DNA of 64,000 nucleotides. It comes from Guadua angustifolia. Taxonomy: Eukaryota > Streptophyta > Magnoliopsida > Poales > Poaceae. Below, piece after piece: positions 1-12,822 of the stretch. The notes below the pieces were generated by a model, which had not been told where the DNA came from, did not search any database, and saw only the letters and a program-made list of their open reading frames with translations. Every line of letters starts with the position of its first letter. Position 1 is the stretch's first letter. A program made the position numbers and the translations under genes. The DNA lies in contig CM070500.1 of the NCBI GenBank assembly GCA_036346375.1, forward strand, positions 84,300,437 to 84,364,436. Direction: 5' to 3'.

Positions 1-281
1 ATGATCCCGTCTGTTCTTAATAATTAATATTGAAGGTATTTCATGGCACCAAAAAAATATGATGATTTTCCTATCACAAAGGAATGTCACTTGTATTAAA
101 TGATGGAAGTTTCCTATGCTCCGCTAAAATTAAAGTTGCAATGGTTGTAACTCATACGCAATTGAGTAATCAAGCGTTTATATACGAAAATCCACTTCTA
201 ACAACAGATACTAAGAATCTGTGCAATTTACTTTCGGAGGAATCATGATTGCAAACGCACTCTTAGAAGATAAAAAGACTT

Positions 282-283
282 GC
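282..283 (-). other. GC splice donor after LUG exon 17
   Basis: On the minus strand exon 17 ends ...CAC CAG and continues gcaagt. CAG|GCAAGT matches the usual consensus of plant GC-AG introns. The exon ends after IIGCHQ, where LUG proteins continue with an SLELW-type segment that must come from the next exon; reading through gives ASLFIF and a stop. The acceptor is outside the window. Confidence 0.75.
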
Positions 284-3200
284 CTGGTGGCAACCAATGA
301 TAAGCAAAGATGGATATGAAGGGTGGAAAGCACATGAATGAAACTTGCTCCCGCTGCAGTTAAGCTCATGCACACAGCTCTCCTCGTTCCCAGCATTCAA
401 AGACCATACCTTTACTGTGTCCTCACTGACAGATACAACAAATTTACCAGAGGGATCCCAGCACAGTGAATCGACATGCTTTGTGTGGCCCTGCAATTAC
501 CGAGAAAAGAGTAATGGTTGAAGTGATCTCTTCTCATAACTGGGAAATTTCATTGACTAATAGAGAAGTAAATGTTGGTTCCAACAAGCACAGCATTGAC
601 TTAAGAAAATACTTGAGTAACAGCAATTGGCCATAAACGCAATGAACCTCACAAAGACAATTATAAACAAAAATATAGATATTGAGACTTCCAAATTATA
701 GAGACATCAAACTAAACGTTTTTGCATAAAAATTAGTCGGTCAGTATATATCCTGACACCACTCAGTGAACTAAAAAAATCACATTACATGCATCAAGTT
801 GTTAGGTATAAGAAATCTAGAGTCATTCCCTACAAACCTCAAATCTCCTCAAGCAAGCTTGTGTCTCCACATCCAGTATAGACACAACATTCTCTGAAGC
901 TGCCGCAAGATATTCACCAAGACGTGGTTGAAACCTCAGCTGGGTTGAACCCCCCTGCACAGGCATCGGACTCAAATAAATAAGAAATAGAAGATCCTGC
1001 ATGGCATCTCATTTGAGACCATCTGCCAATTGTGCTAGTGATAATTTATTTTTGTAACAACCCGCTATTACCGGGATATACATCAGTGCTTGCCACCAAT
1101 TAAACATGTTGGTAACTCGGTATGATATGTTACATAGAATGTTTTCAACAGATTGACACTCACAAACAAAGTTTTTTATGATAAAGAAGAATAACACTTA
1201 TATGTTGGGAGTGTTCACAACAAGGCAGCAATTACAGATCAACAGAATGCTCAATAAGTAAAGTTAAGTAACCTTGAAAATTCGGACGATGCTTCCATTG
1301 TTGATACTCCAGAATCGTATCTCACTATCCCCATCACAAGAACAAATGAGGTCATCCTTGTTTGGGTGGAAATCCAGTGACATAACAGATGCCGAATGCC
1401 CAGTGAACGTACGAATTGAATAACCTTGCTGAAAAAGCCCATTCCAAGGGACAACAATGATATTATTGAAAACTGAAAAGAAGTAAAAAAGCACAAATAC
1501 TCTGTTGCACTCAAAACTCTGAAGAAAACAAGGATAAACATCCACATGTTTAGAACAATCATGCATATCACCTAGAGAACAAATAAGTTCCACTTCTACA
1601 TAATGGATTCATCTTAGGTGAAGGAATCTACAAACTGATGTTGTGGACCTTTCACAACATATGACCTTGTAATGGACATTGCTTACTGCTTTCCTTGTGA
1701 CTTCACAGCCTAATTAACTCTACAATGCAGTTTCAGCATAAAGGGCTACAGAAAAGGCAACAACACTGAGTTAAAAACAAAAAATAGCAATGTGATATAT
1801 TATAAAATGTTACTTCACAGAGTTGCGCCAACATATCCAATGCATGCTAATTGACAGACATACAGACGCAATCACACAGGGAAACAGATTGTACGAAAAA
1901 CTTGGACTGTTGATATATGCTTACATTGTCGGCGTCCCAGACCCTGACAGTCATGTCAAATGATGAGGTAGCAAGGCGTGGAATGCTTGGGCTGAACCGT
2001 ACATCAGTTATCAGCAGAGAATGCTCCTCCAATATTGATTTTTGTTTTAAAGTTTCAGCATGCCACAAGACCGCCTGCATTTCAACATAGTAACTATACA
2101 TTTCATTATTTCAATATCAACACCAATTTTTATTACAAGACTCCAAAACTGTGATTATATCCACTTGGCTGAGTAGCTTAACAAGCATGAACATGTACAC
2201 TAACCTTCTTATCATGACCCCCAGTAGCAAGTAGCTTTCCATCTGATGAGAAGTGGCAGCATACAATCTTGTTTGTGCTTGCTCGGGCTGAAGAGATCTC
2301 TCGGAAGGTAAATCCTGCATAAAACACATAAAGAAAATTAAAGCACTACAAAACAAGATACTGATTCGACTTCGAAGCAAACAACACATTGAACCGACAT
2401 ATGCTAATGCTACCCTGGCATAGGTTAGGTAGTTCCCTTTATAACAGCCCAAGGTCCACACCACATTAAATCCTAGGTTTTCATGCTAACTTCATCTAAA
2501 TGAGTTTACCCGATTGGTACTGTTTGACAAGCTATAATGTCACATGGTACTAGCCATGTGCCCGTGCGCTGTAACAGAAACTCAATTTGTGATAAAAAGT
2601 TTATTTGCAAAGAGCACTAACAGTGGCAAAGGTAGATAATTAAAGAACAGTGACAAAGATAGGTAATTTTGATGAAGTAACGCGGGAAGAAACTCGTGCT
2701 TTATATTAGTAGAGACTAAATTGCTGGACCAGGGAACCAGTGCCAATAATTGCCATACGCGTATAGGGGTGGGCATAAAAAAACCAAAACCGAACGGAAC
2801 CGAATAAACCGATTATTTCGGTTTTTTTGATTTTCGGGTTTCAATTCGTTTTTTGGTTTCGCTGTTGTTCGGTTTTTGGCTATCGGTTCGGTTTTCAACT
2901 GGCGCTAACCGAAAAACCGAACGAGCCGAATAATACACGGACAGGCGGACTCCACTCGCCCACTCGCCTCCTCGCAGACTCCACCTTTCGGTCTTCGTCT
3001 TTCCAGCGGCCTCCACTCGCGAGCCACAGAGGTGCGGCCTCCACTCGCCTCCAGCCTCCTCACCTCCTCAGCCTCGCGGTCCACCAGGCAGGCGGGCACC
3101 ACCGAGCGAGCGGCAACGCAAGCAGACTCCACTCCACCCGCGAGGAGTCCCTAGGGCACCACCGCACCGAGGCACCGAGCGGACTCCACTCCTCGCCAAC

Positions 3201-6200
3201 TCGCCTCCTCGTCCTCGTGCTCCACCGGGCACCAGCCGTCCAAATCCAGCCACTCCACACCACCCGCGGCCAGATCCAGACGGATTTGATACACGGAGGC
3301 GGCGTGGAGGAGCTTGGCGACTAGATCCGGTCGAGAAGGATGTGGTTGCGATCTGGCGGAGGCAGGATTGGACGGCGACAGCGTGGAGGATCGCATCCGG
3401 CAAGACGCTGTCCCAGTCAACGAAGGCCAGTCCTCGGGTGGCGGCAGCCTCGGCCTCAGTGCGGCGCATTCTCCCTGGCTCCCCCCACGCGGCGGCACCT
3501 CGTCCCTCGCTGAGTCCTCCCCCGACACGGTTAACCGAAAAACCCCAGATCGAGTATCCGAGTATGGAATACAAATCATCCATCCATAACTTGTATAAAT
3601 CTACTGGTCCAGATTCGGTTAATTTGGTACATATTTTTTCAGTAGTACTGGAATAAGCAGTAAAGCAGGTTGTGTGAATTTCAATCAATTATGTTTCTCC
3701 ATTTCAATTTTGATTCAAGATCAAAAAACTTCGGAGGCGGGTTGAACCGACTAGATAAATCAAGTCTCATCTTCCCTAGTTGCTCTCTTCTTGTTAGTTG
3801 TCAGTTCTTCCTCAATCCCTAATTCTCTAGCTATCCCTGTCCAATATGTTATATCCTAGTCTCAAATTCCCTCCAATTCTCCCCAAATCTAGTCCAGCAC
3901 CGGTAGGACTGAATCTGAAATTCAGTTAACTGAATAACCGAAATAACTGAACCGAATTAATTCGGTTATTTCAGTTCGGTTTCTACGCCTGTTCGGTTTG
4001 GTTTTCAGAACTCAAAACCCGAAAAAACCAAACCGAAAAAACCAAATGCCCAGGCCTATAGGCGCGGGCCAACAACTCAAACTTTGACTAGCCGTGTGTT
4101 TCTGAACAGAGGGGTCAGAGTATCACACCTTTAGTAGAATCCATACAATGACTGCCAACATTTCTTGGATCTGCATTGTCACGTGATGAGAAGTCTACAT
4201 TATCATCCAAGCAACCATCCTCCACAAAATGATCCATGTCAACCTGCAGTCAAAATTATCAGAAGTTAAGCATCAAAAGATCCACCGATACAACAGAGAA
4301 TTTCCCAGCTATGTCGCAAACATCTATTAGACTAATAGCTGTTTGGCTAAACTAGTAAATAGCAACTTACAAGTTGGTTTGTTGGTGATCCGATTGTCCC
4401 TGGGGCATCAGTACCGTAAACAACCGAGGCCTTTGATACACTAGCATTGTGATGCATCGACAGCATTGATATGGTGTCTCCTGGAGTATGTGTGGAAGGA
4501 GTTGAGGGTGCTGAGCTGGGGGAAGGGCCAGCAGTATTTGTAGTGCCAGAGCTATTAGCTGGACCAGACGATGAGATAGGCTGTTTGCGCTTTCGCCCAC
4601 TTCGATTCTTCGAAGCCTTCAAAACCATATCAAAGTTAGGGTATTACAACCTTATGAGAGAAGTTTTAACAATAGTACAAATACAATAAGATACTAAGAA
4701 ATAATGTTGAATTTATGCAGAACAGAGTAAAACCTGTTCATTTCCACGGAAGGAATTAGACAAGCTTCCATCCATAGTAACACTTCCAGCCCCCATTTTT
4801 TCCTGCTGGCCTGGATGGTGATTTGAGCTTTGTGGTTGCTGACTCAGTAATGGATGTTGAAGGAGCTGTTGCTGATTGCTGCTTTGCCGGTGCTGCTGCA
4901 AAGCTGCTATCTTCTACTACACATAAAGGAAGAGGTAGTAAGGCTTAGCCAAAGATATAGAAGTTCTTTCACAAATAGTAGTTTTGGGGTACATTCAAGC
5001 ATATCTTAATTGAATGCCAGACTAAACACTACTACTAACATCTCCTGTATCCTCACAAATATGAGTAATTATATGCATGTACTGAAACATACAAGTGAAA
5101 CCTGCCTTCATCAGCATATCTGTCTCGACACGCTGCACGGGCGAACACATGTTTTGAAACGAAGGCCCAGCACTAGGAATAATTTCTGTGAAGGCGTTCG
5201 ATTGACCATCCCTCCCAGGAATCATGTTTCGGCTGCTCAAAAGCATCCGAAGCCTTCGGCTATCCATCTCTCCAGTTGAAGATGTCATATTCTGTTGTGC
5301 TTGAAGCAGAAGTTGTTGCTGCTGTGGAGTGAGAAACTGAAGATGGTGCAACGGTTGAGGAGATTGCATAAAAGCTTTCTGTTGGAGAAACCCAGATCGA
5401 AATTGATCTAAACCCTGAACAATTATGATCAAATGGAAATTCATCGTAAGAACGCACTTATGTGCATAAATCAAACTTGATGCTAATTTACAGCTTGGAA
5501 CGCCAATGACTGAATAAAGTACAGAACTAACCGTAAGAGGCCACCCTTTCAAGGTCAAATTGTTCCCTGCTGGATTAGCACCTGCCAGAAACCAAAGTAA
5601 CAAACATCATCTTTAAGCATATGAATGAGGAAACAAGTTTTAAGGTACTACTCCGCATCCAAAAAGCAGTCAGAGATGCAGCATATAACCACAAGAGCAA
5701 TCATGGGGGGTGCACGAACAAAAAGACAGAAATTATTTGTGGTAACAAGAGAGATGAAGCCTCTAAATCTCAGCCTAGTGTTCCTTGAATCTGAAATAAC
5801 ATCAATCTTCATTTTTATAAAATCACAAACTCCCTTTCAGTAAGTATGCAGAGTAACACTAGAGAACTAATAACATATCCAAAGTAAAACAACAAATCAA
5901 AAGTATCAATACATAGAACCAGGGTTCGCAATATCATCCATAATCGCTTGAATATCGCGATTATAAACCTTATCGAGCCGGTACGGTATATAATACCGGT
6001 CGATAAACCAGTTAAATTAAAAAAATCAAAAAAAGGAAAAAATTATCTGACATAAATATCACGATAATCGGTGAATATCGCTCGATTTTTTATGAATATG
6101 AAGCGAAAATCGCTCGCAAAATCGACCGCCGAAGAACATGAGTTCGCAAAATCGTTTGGGTCGATTATCGAGGCATATCGAGAGATTATCGGTGAAAATC

Positions 6201-9200
6201 GATTTTTTAATTTTTTCATCAAAAAGTTTGATTTTAAAACCCTTCAATTCTTTTTCCGATTTTCAAAAATCTCGATATGGTAGATTATCGTGATATCGAT
6301 ATTGTGAACCCTACATAGAACTATAGAAGATCAATTCAAACATTAAAAAAATTAGCTGAAATCCTGTGCAACTTTACTACTAAATCACACAATATATATT
6401 TATATTTGAAAACATAACTGTATATTTGTATCAGCTGTACAATTCTATCTCCTATGAGTTGTATTTGTTACACAACTGTAACAATTTAGAAGATATTTGA
6501 ACTGGCACGTACAATAAGGTCCCACCAAATAAAATAAAATTGTTGGCAACATTATTCAGCAATAAATTAACAAAATACCCAAAAGTTGTTTTTAAATTCC
6601 GTATATTATAGGGCTGCAGTTGTGAATCAATTGGTGGCAACACAAAAGCAAAAACATCAATTTATATTAGAGTTCAAAAGCAAACACCTGGTACTCCAAT
6701 TAATGATCCATCTGCTCCTGCAGCTCTAAGATTTAGAGAGGCATTTGTGTCTGCCTTGATTTCCTGATAGAAATTTGACATATCCAATTACAGACACTAA
6801 TAATAGATGAATACATTGTCTGAAATAAACTAGCTACCTGCGTTGATCCCTGAAACTGTTGGTTCCTGGCCTGAGCTTGTTGCAATGTACCTGACATGCC
6901 ACCAGCTGATCCATGGAAAATTTGCCTGACAGTGGTAAGAAAGTCAAACCAATTAACACACGCACACACTAACTGGAAAACAGAAGCTAAAGATAAGTAC
7001 CCTAATAATGTCCATACAAATAGCAGCTAAGCCATAATATCAAATAAGCATCCGTACAAATAACAGAAATGTCGTATGTTGTGAACATAGACCAGGCAGC
7101 AGCAATTGCACATGCAGTGGCAGGACAAGACCAATACTAGCGGCCAGCCACAAGACGTTCCAGAAAGGTGACGTCAAAATGGAGTTCACGAAGAACAATA
7201 GAAGGATGGCGCCAGAATTAGTTTAAAGAGAGTCCACTGAATTAGGAAGAGGAGTCCATATGTATTAGTAGTCTATTGGGCATCTTTGTCCAGGATGATT
7301 CCTTTAGGTGACTAAACTCAAATTTTCAGGAATTCTAACATTGATACGGTACCATACCAAAGATGATGTCGCGATCCCACATTGAGAATAGTTTGCATTG
7401 CACTAGATATCTCCCTACATGTATATGCAGTAGTAACAAATATCAATGAGTAGTTCGTACCCTGAAGCCTGAGCTGACATTGCAGCAGACTTCAGCATAG
7501 ATGTCGGGTTTGATTCCAGCAGCTGGCCAATGTTTTCAGTAAACCTTTGCTGCAGTATAAGTTGCGATAGAATTATAACTATATATCATTTTATATCAGT
7601 ATTTAAATTATTCAAGCAACAGTAGACACTGCCATTGAGGAAGTACCTTTATGGATGCCTCATCCAAAGTGTCCCTCTGAGCAGGAATCTTTATCCTCTC
7701 AGACCTCTCCTCAAACAACTTTTCTGACAAAGAACTTGCGGCTGAAGTATTTTGTCGCATTGGAGAATCAGCTGCAACCAAACTATTCTGAGCACTTGTG
7801 GGCAGATGACTAGTTTCATTATGCTGCTGTTGACGGCGCTGCTGCTGCGGTTGCTGTTGCTGCTGTGGATGTTGTTGCTGCTGCTGTACATGTCTCTGTA
7901 GCAGGAGTTGCTGCATCTGGATCTGCTGTGGCGACTGGTGAGAATGAGCCTGTTGCTGCTGCAGGTGTGATGGCTGCTGCTCTCGAGCCTTAATCGACTG
8001 TGTCTGGCACACAAATTTACACATGATCATGCAAGGTACCAGCTACTCAGAGGAAACAAGTACAATGGCCAATGGGTTCTTGGGGCCTTGGCTTCAATTT
8101 GAGTACCAGCCTTAAAATAATTTATACATTTTTTAATTGGGAAATTTTGATATATGCCATTGTAGAATAATCGACTTACAGAAATGACACTAGAGAGTGG
8201 TGGCTTCTAAAAATGCCATTGCAAACCTTACTTTCACGAAAATGCCACAGTTATAAGTATTTAGCTTGTGTTGAACGAAATTGTCCCTATCTTCTCCAAC
8301 CTCACCATATGTCTTCTTCCTAACACCTCACCGTATGTCTTCTTCCTAACTGACTGTCTCCAGCAACGATGGCTGGGTGCCGCCGGAGATGACAAATACA
8401 ACGACGGTATTCTAGGAGACAGAGTAGAGCAGAGCCATCGACGTCATCAAGGCTGCCCATGACATTGTAGCTCAACTGCTGCTGTTGATGATTCAATGAG
8501 GTTGGCACTGGATATAACCGTGTACATGCAGCGGCTCAGAACCACGAGATGGATGGCCTTCTTGTTATTACAGCTCCTGATCGACAGCCACTTCGTTGCC
8601 GTCGCCTAGTTGGCCTGACATCTGCATGAGACGGCCGGCTCCAGCAAGTCCTTAAAGGGCGCCACTGGCCAGGTTTCACTTTGCCCAATTTTTGTATTCT
8701 TCATAGCCAAAGACGTGATCATTTCCTTTCCATCTGTGCTGCTCATTAATGGATTAGAAGCTGTTGAATCAAGGAGGTGCCTTTCGGTTTCTTATGTGTG
8801 GGACTTGTGTGTATCTGATCATTTGGGGATAAGACTTGTTATTCATGGATGAGGACGAACTTGTTCTTGGCTCTTTGTTGCTATATTACCATATGGTGTT
8901 GCAGTGGAGGAGGGGTGGAGCGGCGCGGCGGGGTTAGCCAAGGTTGCTGAAGAGAGCGCAGAAGAGGGAGGTGTGGTGGTGGCCGATGACAGTGGACAGG
9001 TGGTGGCAGCCATGGATGAACTTCAGAGGTGTGGATGGGAAGAAAACAGGGGCAACGTTGTCTAATATATGTGAATGATGCAGAGAGTGGCATTTTTTTG
9101 TGAGAGTGGTTTGGAATGGCATTTTTAGGAGTTGTTACTTTATGGTAGCATTTCTCTGAAATGGTTACATTGCAATGGCATATATCAAAATTTCCCTTTT

Positions 9201-12200
9201 GAATTTGGCTGAGGTCCAGTAACTGGCTAAACAACAGAACTGCCTATTATCCTGGCTAACAATGCATATTGGTAATCATGTTCACTATGGAGTATTAGCT
9301 TCAAGATTTTACTTGAAACTTAAACACTAAAAACTAGCTGGAAGCAAACGCAGTACAATAGACTAGCTAACAGAATCCGGTTGGTTTATACAGTAATACA
9401 GATTCAGTGTCTTCTAAAATAATTAAAATATATGCTGACCTACGCTCAATTGCCACAGGTCCTTCAGTAATTGTGTGATTGCTCTCTCATCATTTATTTG
9501 GCAACAAGGGCAGAACATGTAAAATAAAAAACACTTAACCATAAACACTTTAGCCCAGATAGACAGACTAGAGCTTTTTTCTCTTTTCTCAACAGTACTG
9601 TGCAAAATTTCTTGGACTTTACCTTCGCTGTTAATGCAGGGATTTTCTGTCTAACTTCAGAAATGTAAATTACATCTTTTTTCCATGAATATGAGTGGGT
9701 GGGTGGAGGGATGGGTGTAATTAACGCAATTAAACCATTTGGAAGATTATTGTAAGATCATATCACTTGGCCACAGTAGCAAGACAATACAAGCAAGAAA
9801 CAATAAGGACAAGTAATAATCAACATGAATGTGCTATAAGAACCTCAATGTATGAAGCAGCAACATCAGAATGCTTCTCGTTTGTCCTTGCAATGAAGAT
9901 GTCCCAGAAGACCGACCACCATTCAAAAAGGAATCCCCCTGGGGCGTCAATTGCTTTTTGCGAAATAAAATGTGCCACGTTTTAGTACAAGAAAATTAAA
10001 TTCCATTCTTTAAAATGTAGAAAGATCGGACTGGAAAACATTAAATCGGATAAAAACAATATGTCTTAGTATTGTTCCTTGCATATGTCTGGTATGAGTA
10101 ACTAGTAATGTATCGCCTTGCAAAAGTAGTGAGTAATATATACTTCTTTATCCCAAATCTATTATATATTAAAAGCTCATGAGAGTTATTAAAAAAAATG
10201 AGAAATAGGCTAGAAATTCTGACAAAAAAGCAAAACATCTAGCCCTTACTCTGGTGGACCCTAATTACAACCGACATCGGATCTTTCTACAAAAAATTAG
10301 GAATATGCCAGAAATTCTCATAAAAAAGCAAAACATCTCATCCTTAATCTGGTGAACTCTAACTAAGTTGAACGATAATAGCCATTGAATGTTATTATTT
10401 AAAGAAAAACATATAGCCGTCCATCTAGTGGGACCGAGTTATAGCGGCTTAGATTAAAACAAAATAGTCCATGCCAAGTACAATAAAAATAACAAAAAAT
10501 CGGAATAAAAAATATAATAAAATTTGCCATTTGATTCTTGTACGAACTCCAAATCAAAACCAAGACATAGCTAAAATTTAGAATAACAATTATATTAAAA
10601 TTAGTAGTTGGATTTGTATATGAATTATAACCTAAAACTAATATTTAAAATTCAATGAAAATAACAATAAAAATTAATATAAATTCAAAATTAAAATAAA
10701 AGTAATGAGCAATGTAAATTTTATTCTGAAATCTGAAATAAAAGGTAGATGAAATTAGCAATTGGATTTGTATACGAATTCTAACCTAAAATTGAAACTC
10801 AAAATTAAACAATTAATAATAACAAAAATAACAGGAATTGGGAATTAAAAATAAAAGGAAAATATAAACTACATTTTCATACAAACTCTAAATTAAAACC
10901 CCTACATAGCTGAAATTCAGAACAAAAAATAGATGAAAATTAGTCGTTGGATTTCCATACGAATCTTATCCTGAAACTGAAATTCAAAATTACAAAAAAT
11001 ATTAAAAGAAAGGGCCCATGTCAAGTACCATAAAAAATAACAAAATTATACATTAAGTAAAAATAAAATTTAGATTAAAAAAGAGTCCATGTCAAGTACA
11101 ATAAAAATAACATATATTCAAAATTAAATAAAAGTAAAATTTAGATTAAAAGAAAAGGTCCGAAAAAGAAAGTCTACAAGAAGTACAGTCCGAAAAATAT
11201 GCAAATTTAGAATAAAAATCAAAAGAAATTAGTGATTGTTTTTAAAGTTCATACTAAGTAAAAAGTTAAAAATTTTGGTTTTATTCAGAATATTCGAGAG
11301 GAAAATAAAATAAGGTAAGGAATTTGATTGTATATATACAAATTAGGAATCGAAATCTATTACATAATAAAAGTCTATGATCCGTGATTTATAGTCACTA
11401 AGTACAAAGAAAATATGCTAACAAATTCTCACCGAAAAGAATACATTTTGATCCTTTATTTGGTGGGCCTCCACGGAAAAGAGGTTGTTCATCAACGGAT
11501 GTTCACTCGACTATGATGGTATAAGGTATATGATGCACATTATTAGCATGCAGTCCAGATAAACTTTGCAATAATGAAAGAACGATATGATACTAATATA
11601 AATGGAAAATGTTATGTTATACCATGTTTATTGTTTTGCTATGCATGTATTTGATGAAGAAAGTTTGATCGCAAGTGACAAGTATAAGGAATCAGAGTGA
11701 GTATTTTTTCTTATAATATATAGTATTAAAATATCACAGATAAAGTTCTACGACGAACTATACATACACAAACAAAGTCATTTAAACCTGCTTTAAAGGC
11801 GATGCCCAAGCAAGTCAGCGGGTCACCTTGCTAGTTAATTAAAAAAACACTGTGTACCTACTGTGTACCTATCCTATTGGCTGAGAAATAATGGTTCAAG
11901 TAATCAAATGCTTGGAAACTAAAATGGAGCCACCATGGCAAAATTATAATTTGATCACAACACATCGCGTTGTAGCACTCACCAACAGGATCTGAAGACA
12001 CATTGCCTTCGGCTTGGAATGCCTTTGCAGTGTTCTGCAGGTTCCTCTTCACCAGGTAATCATGAATGTACACATCCAACCTGCCTCCCCAGCAACGCGC
12101 ATGGCCAACATTAGTGCACTAATACAGATCATCTAGCTAAGATGAAGTTACGGGATAACTTGAAGAAATAAGTGACCTGCAGAAATCATCTTTAGAAACA

Positions 12201-12822
12201 TTCAAGACAGAAAGCCCACAAGAAAGCTTGCGTGCCACAACTGGCAGCAACAGGAGAGAAACTGAGAGGGGAGATCAATAAATTCTCAGGAAATGGAGAG
12301 GCAGTTGCATTGCAGCAAGGTATACAAGAAACAAAGAGCAAAAAAAAAAAAAAAAAGCAAGAAACAAAACAAAACCGGAAAAACAAAAGGGCGAAAAAGA
12401 AACAGAGAAAGAAGGGGGGAAGACCAAAACTTTTGCAAAAGTGGAAAGAAAAATGCAGAACGGAAAAGGAAATTTCAAGAAACTCAACGAAATCGAAAGC
12501 ATTTGTTTTTTTAGGGATAATCTAAAGCATTTATAGCCATCTCAAATGAAGGTTCTTACAAAATCACACCAAAAAAAAACGAACTAAACTATCAACAAAC
12601 CAATCTGGAAAAGAAACCATCAAGCGGAAAGCCGAAAGGACGGAGGAAATTTAAGAAACGTGAAGAACATTTCCAACACATCAAAAAGAGGAATGCGTAA
12701 AGATGAAAAGTAGCTATACGTTCCCCGATCAAAGCAATCTGATCGCGGAAACTAACCAGGAGACGGAGCAAGCAGAGAAAGAAAACTCACATCTTGTCTG
12801 CTTCCCATGCACTTTGAGCCAT
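284..12822 (-). CDS. LUG: LEUNIG-type transcriptional co-repressor (LisH/LUFS, Q-rich, WD40), 17 exons, 3' end missing
   Basis: Nuclear Groucho/TLE-like co-repressor; in Arabidopsis LEUNIG acts with SEUSS to repress target genes, including AGAMOUS. Coding exons (minus strand): 12822-12791, 12080-11983, 9953-9844, 8003-7647, 7549-7461, 6925-6838, 6763-6688, 5581-5532, 5414-5106, 4913-4734, 4616-4371, 4243-4129, 2314-2205, 2074-1925, 1428-1273, 954-838, 490-284. They sum to 2490 nt, 830 codons with no frameshift. The start gives MAQSAWEADKM, split across exons 1-2. Residues about 11-43 are LisH (LDVYIHDYLVK), completed to the LUFS domain by FLFEWWSVFWDIF (exon 3). Residues 81-199 are Gln-rich. 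GRKRKQ near residue 470 is a probable nuclear signal, followed by the conserved SSSGPANSSGT stretch. WD40 repeats begin near residue 584 (GGHDKK, VRVWDADN, WDPSGKF). No final LWK-stop exon is present, so the gene continues left of base 1. The exon set fits LUG better than LUG-homolog (LUH). Boundaries come from reading splice sites and family similarity, not from transcripts. Confidence 0.93.
2550..2715 (-). mobile_element. Very short Helitron (166 bp) in LUG intron 12
   Basis: On the minus strand it starts TCTCTACTAATATAAAGCAC and ends in a GC-rich segment (GCGCACGGGC) followed by CTAG, then host T. These are grass Helitron ends (5' TC, 3' CTRR|T). The ends match the elements at 27391-31720 and 52481-52805. 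The 5' flanking base is G, not the usual A. It has no coding capacity and must have moved using proteins from elsewhere. Confidence 0.7.
2764..4058. mobile_element. Non-autonomous TIR transposon (hAT-like ends) in LUG intron 12
   Basis: Left end TAGGGGTGGGCA is mirrored by TGCCCAGGCCTA at the right end. Subterminal sequence on both sides is packed with AACCGAA/TTCGGTT motifs, in inverted arrangement. The centre (about 2940-3530) is GC-rich and gives long but low-complexity open frames on both strands with no recognisable domain. The 8-bp flanks (tacgcgta and taggcgcg) do not match well, so class assignment rests on the terminal motifs only. Confidence 0.6.
5104..5105 (-). other. Probable GC splice donor after LUG exon 9
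   Basis: Exon 9 ends DMLMK with ATG AAG|gcaggt on the minus strand; exon 10 begins AAG ATA GCA (KIAALQQ) after a TAG acceptor at 4915-4914. Using the nearby GT (gcag|gtttca) puts exon 10 out of frame, whereas the GC donor keeps 309 nt (103 codons) and the expected protein. The intron is 5105-4914. Confidence 0.65.
5920..6313. mobile_element. hAT-type MITE (394 bp) in LUG intron 8
   Basis: Terminal inverted repeats CAGGGTTCGCAATATC and (reverse complement of the right end) TAGGGTTCACAATATC. Perfect 8-bp target duplication catagaac at 5912-5919 and 6314-6321. The interior is full of ATCG/CGAT palindromic steps (gattatcg, tatcgaga). There is no coding capacity. The 8-bp duplication and (C/T)AGGG ends place it with hAT elements. 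Confidence 0.88.
8139..9196. mobile_element. MULE-type non-autonomous element (1.06 kb) in LUG intron 3
   Basis: The left end GGGAAATTTTGATATATGCC is repeated inverted at the right end, with weaker similarity continuing for about 100 bp (AAATGCCA motifs). The flanks tttttaatt (8130-8138) and ttttgaatt (9197-9205) form a 9-bp target duplication with one mismatch, the length typical of Mutator-like elements. The centre (about 8340-9000) is more GC-rich than the arms and unrelated to transposase. It could be captured host DNA (Pack-MULE), but no gene was recognised. Confidence 0.8.
10158..11834 (+). mobile_element. Non-autonomous Helitron (1.68 kb) in LUG intron 2
   Basis: The 5' end is A|TCTATTATATATTAAAAGC, the usual grass Helitron start. 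The 3' end is CTAG at 11831-11834 followed by T, preceded by an imperfect GCAAG...CTTGC stem (11810-11831). The interior is very AT-rich, with internally repeated phrases such as 'gtccatgtcaagtac' and 'ttggatttgtatacgaatt', and no ORF of note. It lies antisense to LUG inside a 2-kb intron. Confidence 0.75.

Noticed and set aside
2827..3324. 165-codon plus-strand ORF inside LUG intron 12
   Set aside because: Low-complexity Arg/Ser/His-rich translation in a GC-rich non-autonomous transposon; overlapping frames are open on both strands and no domain is visible.
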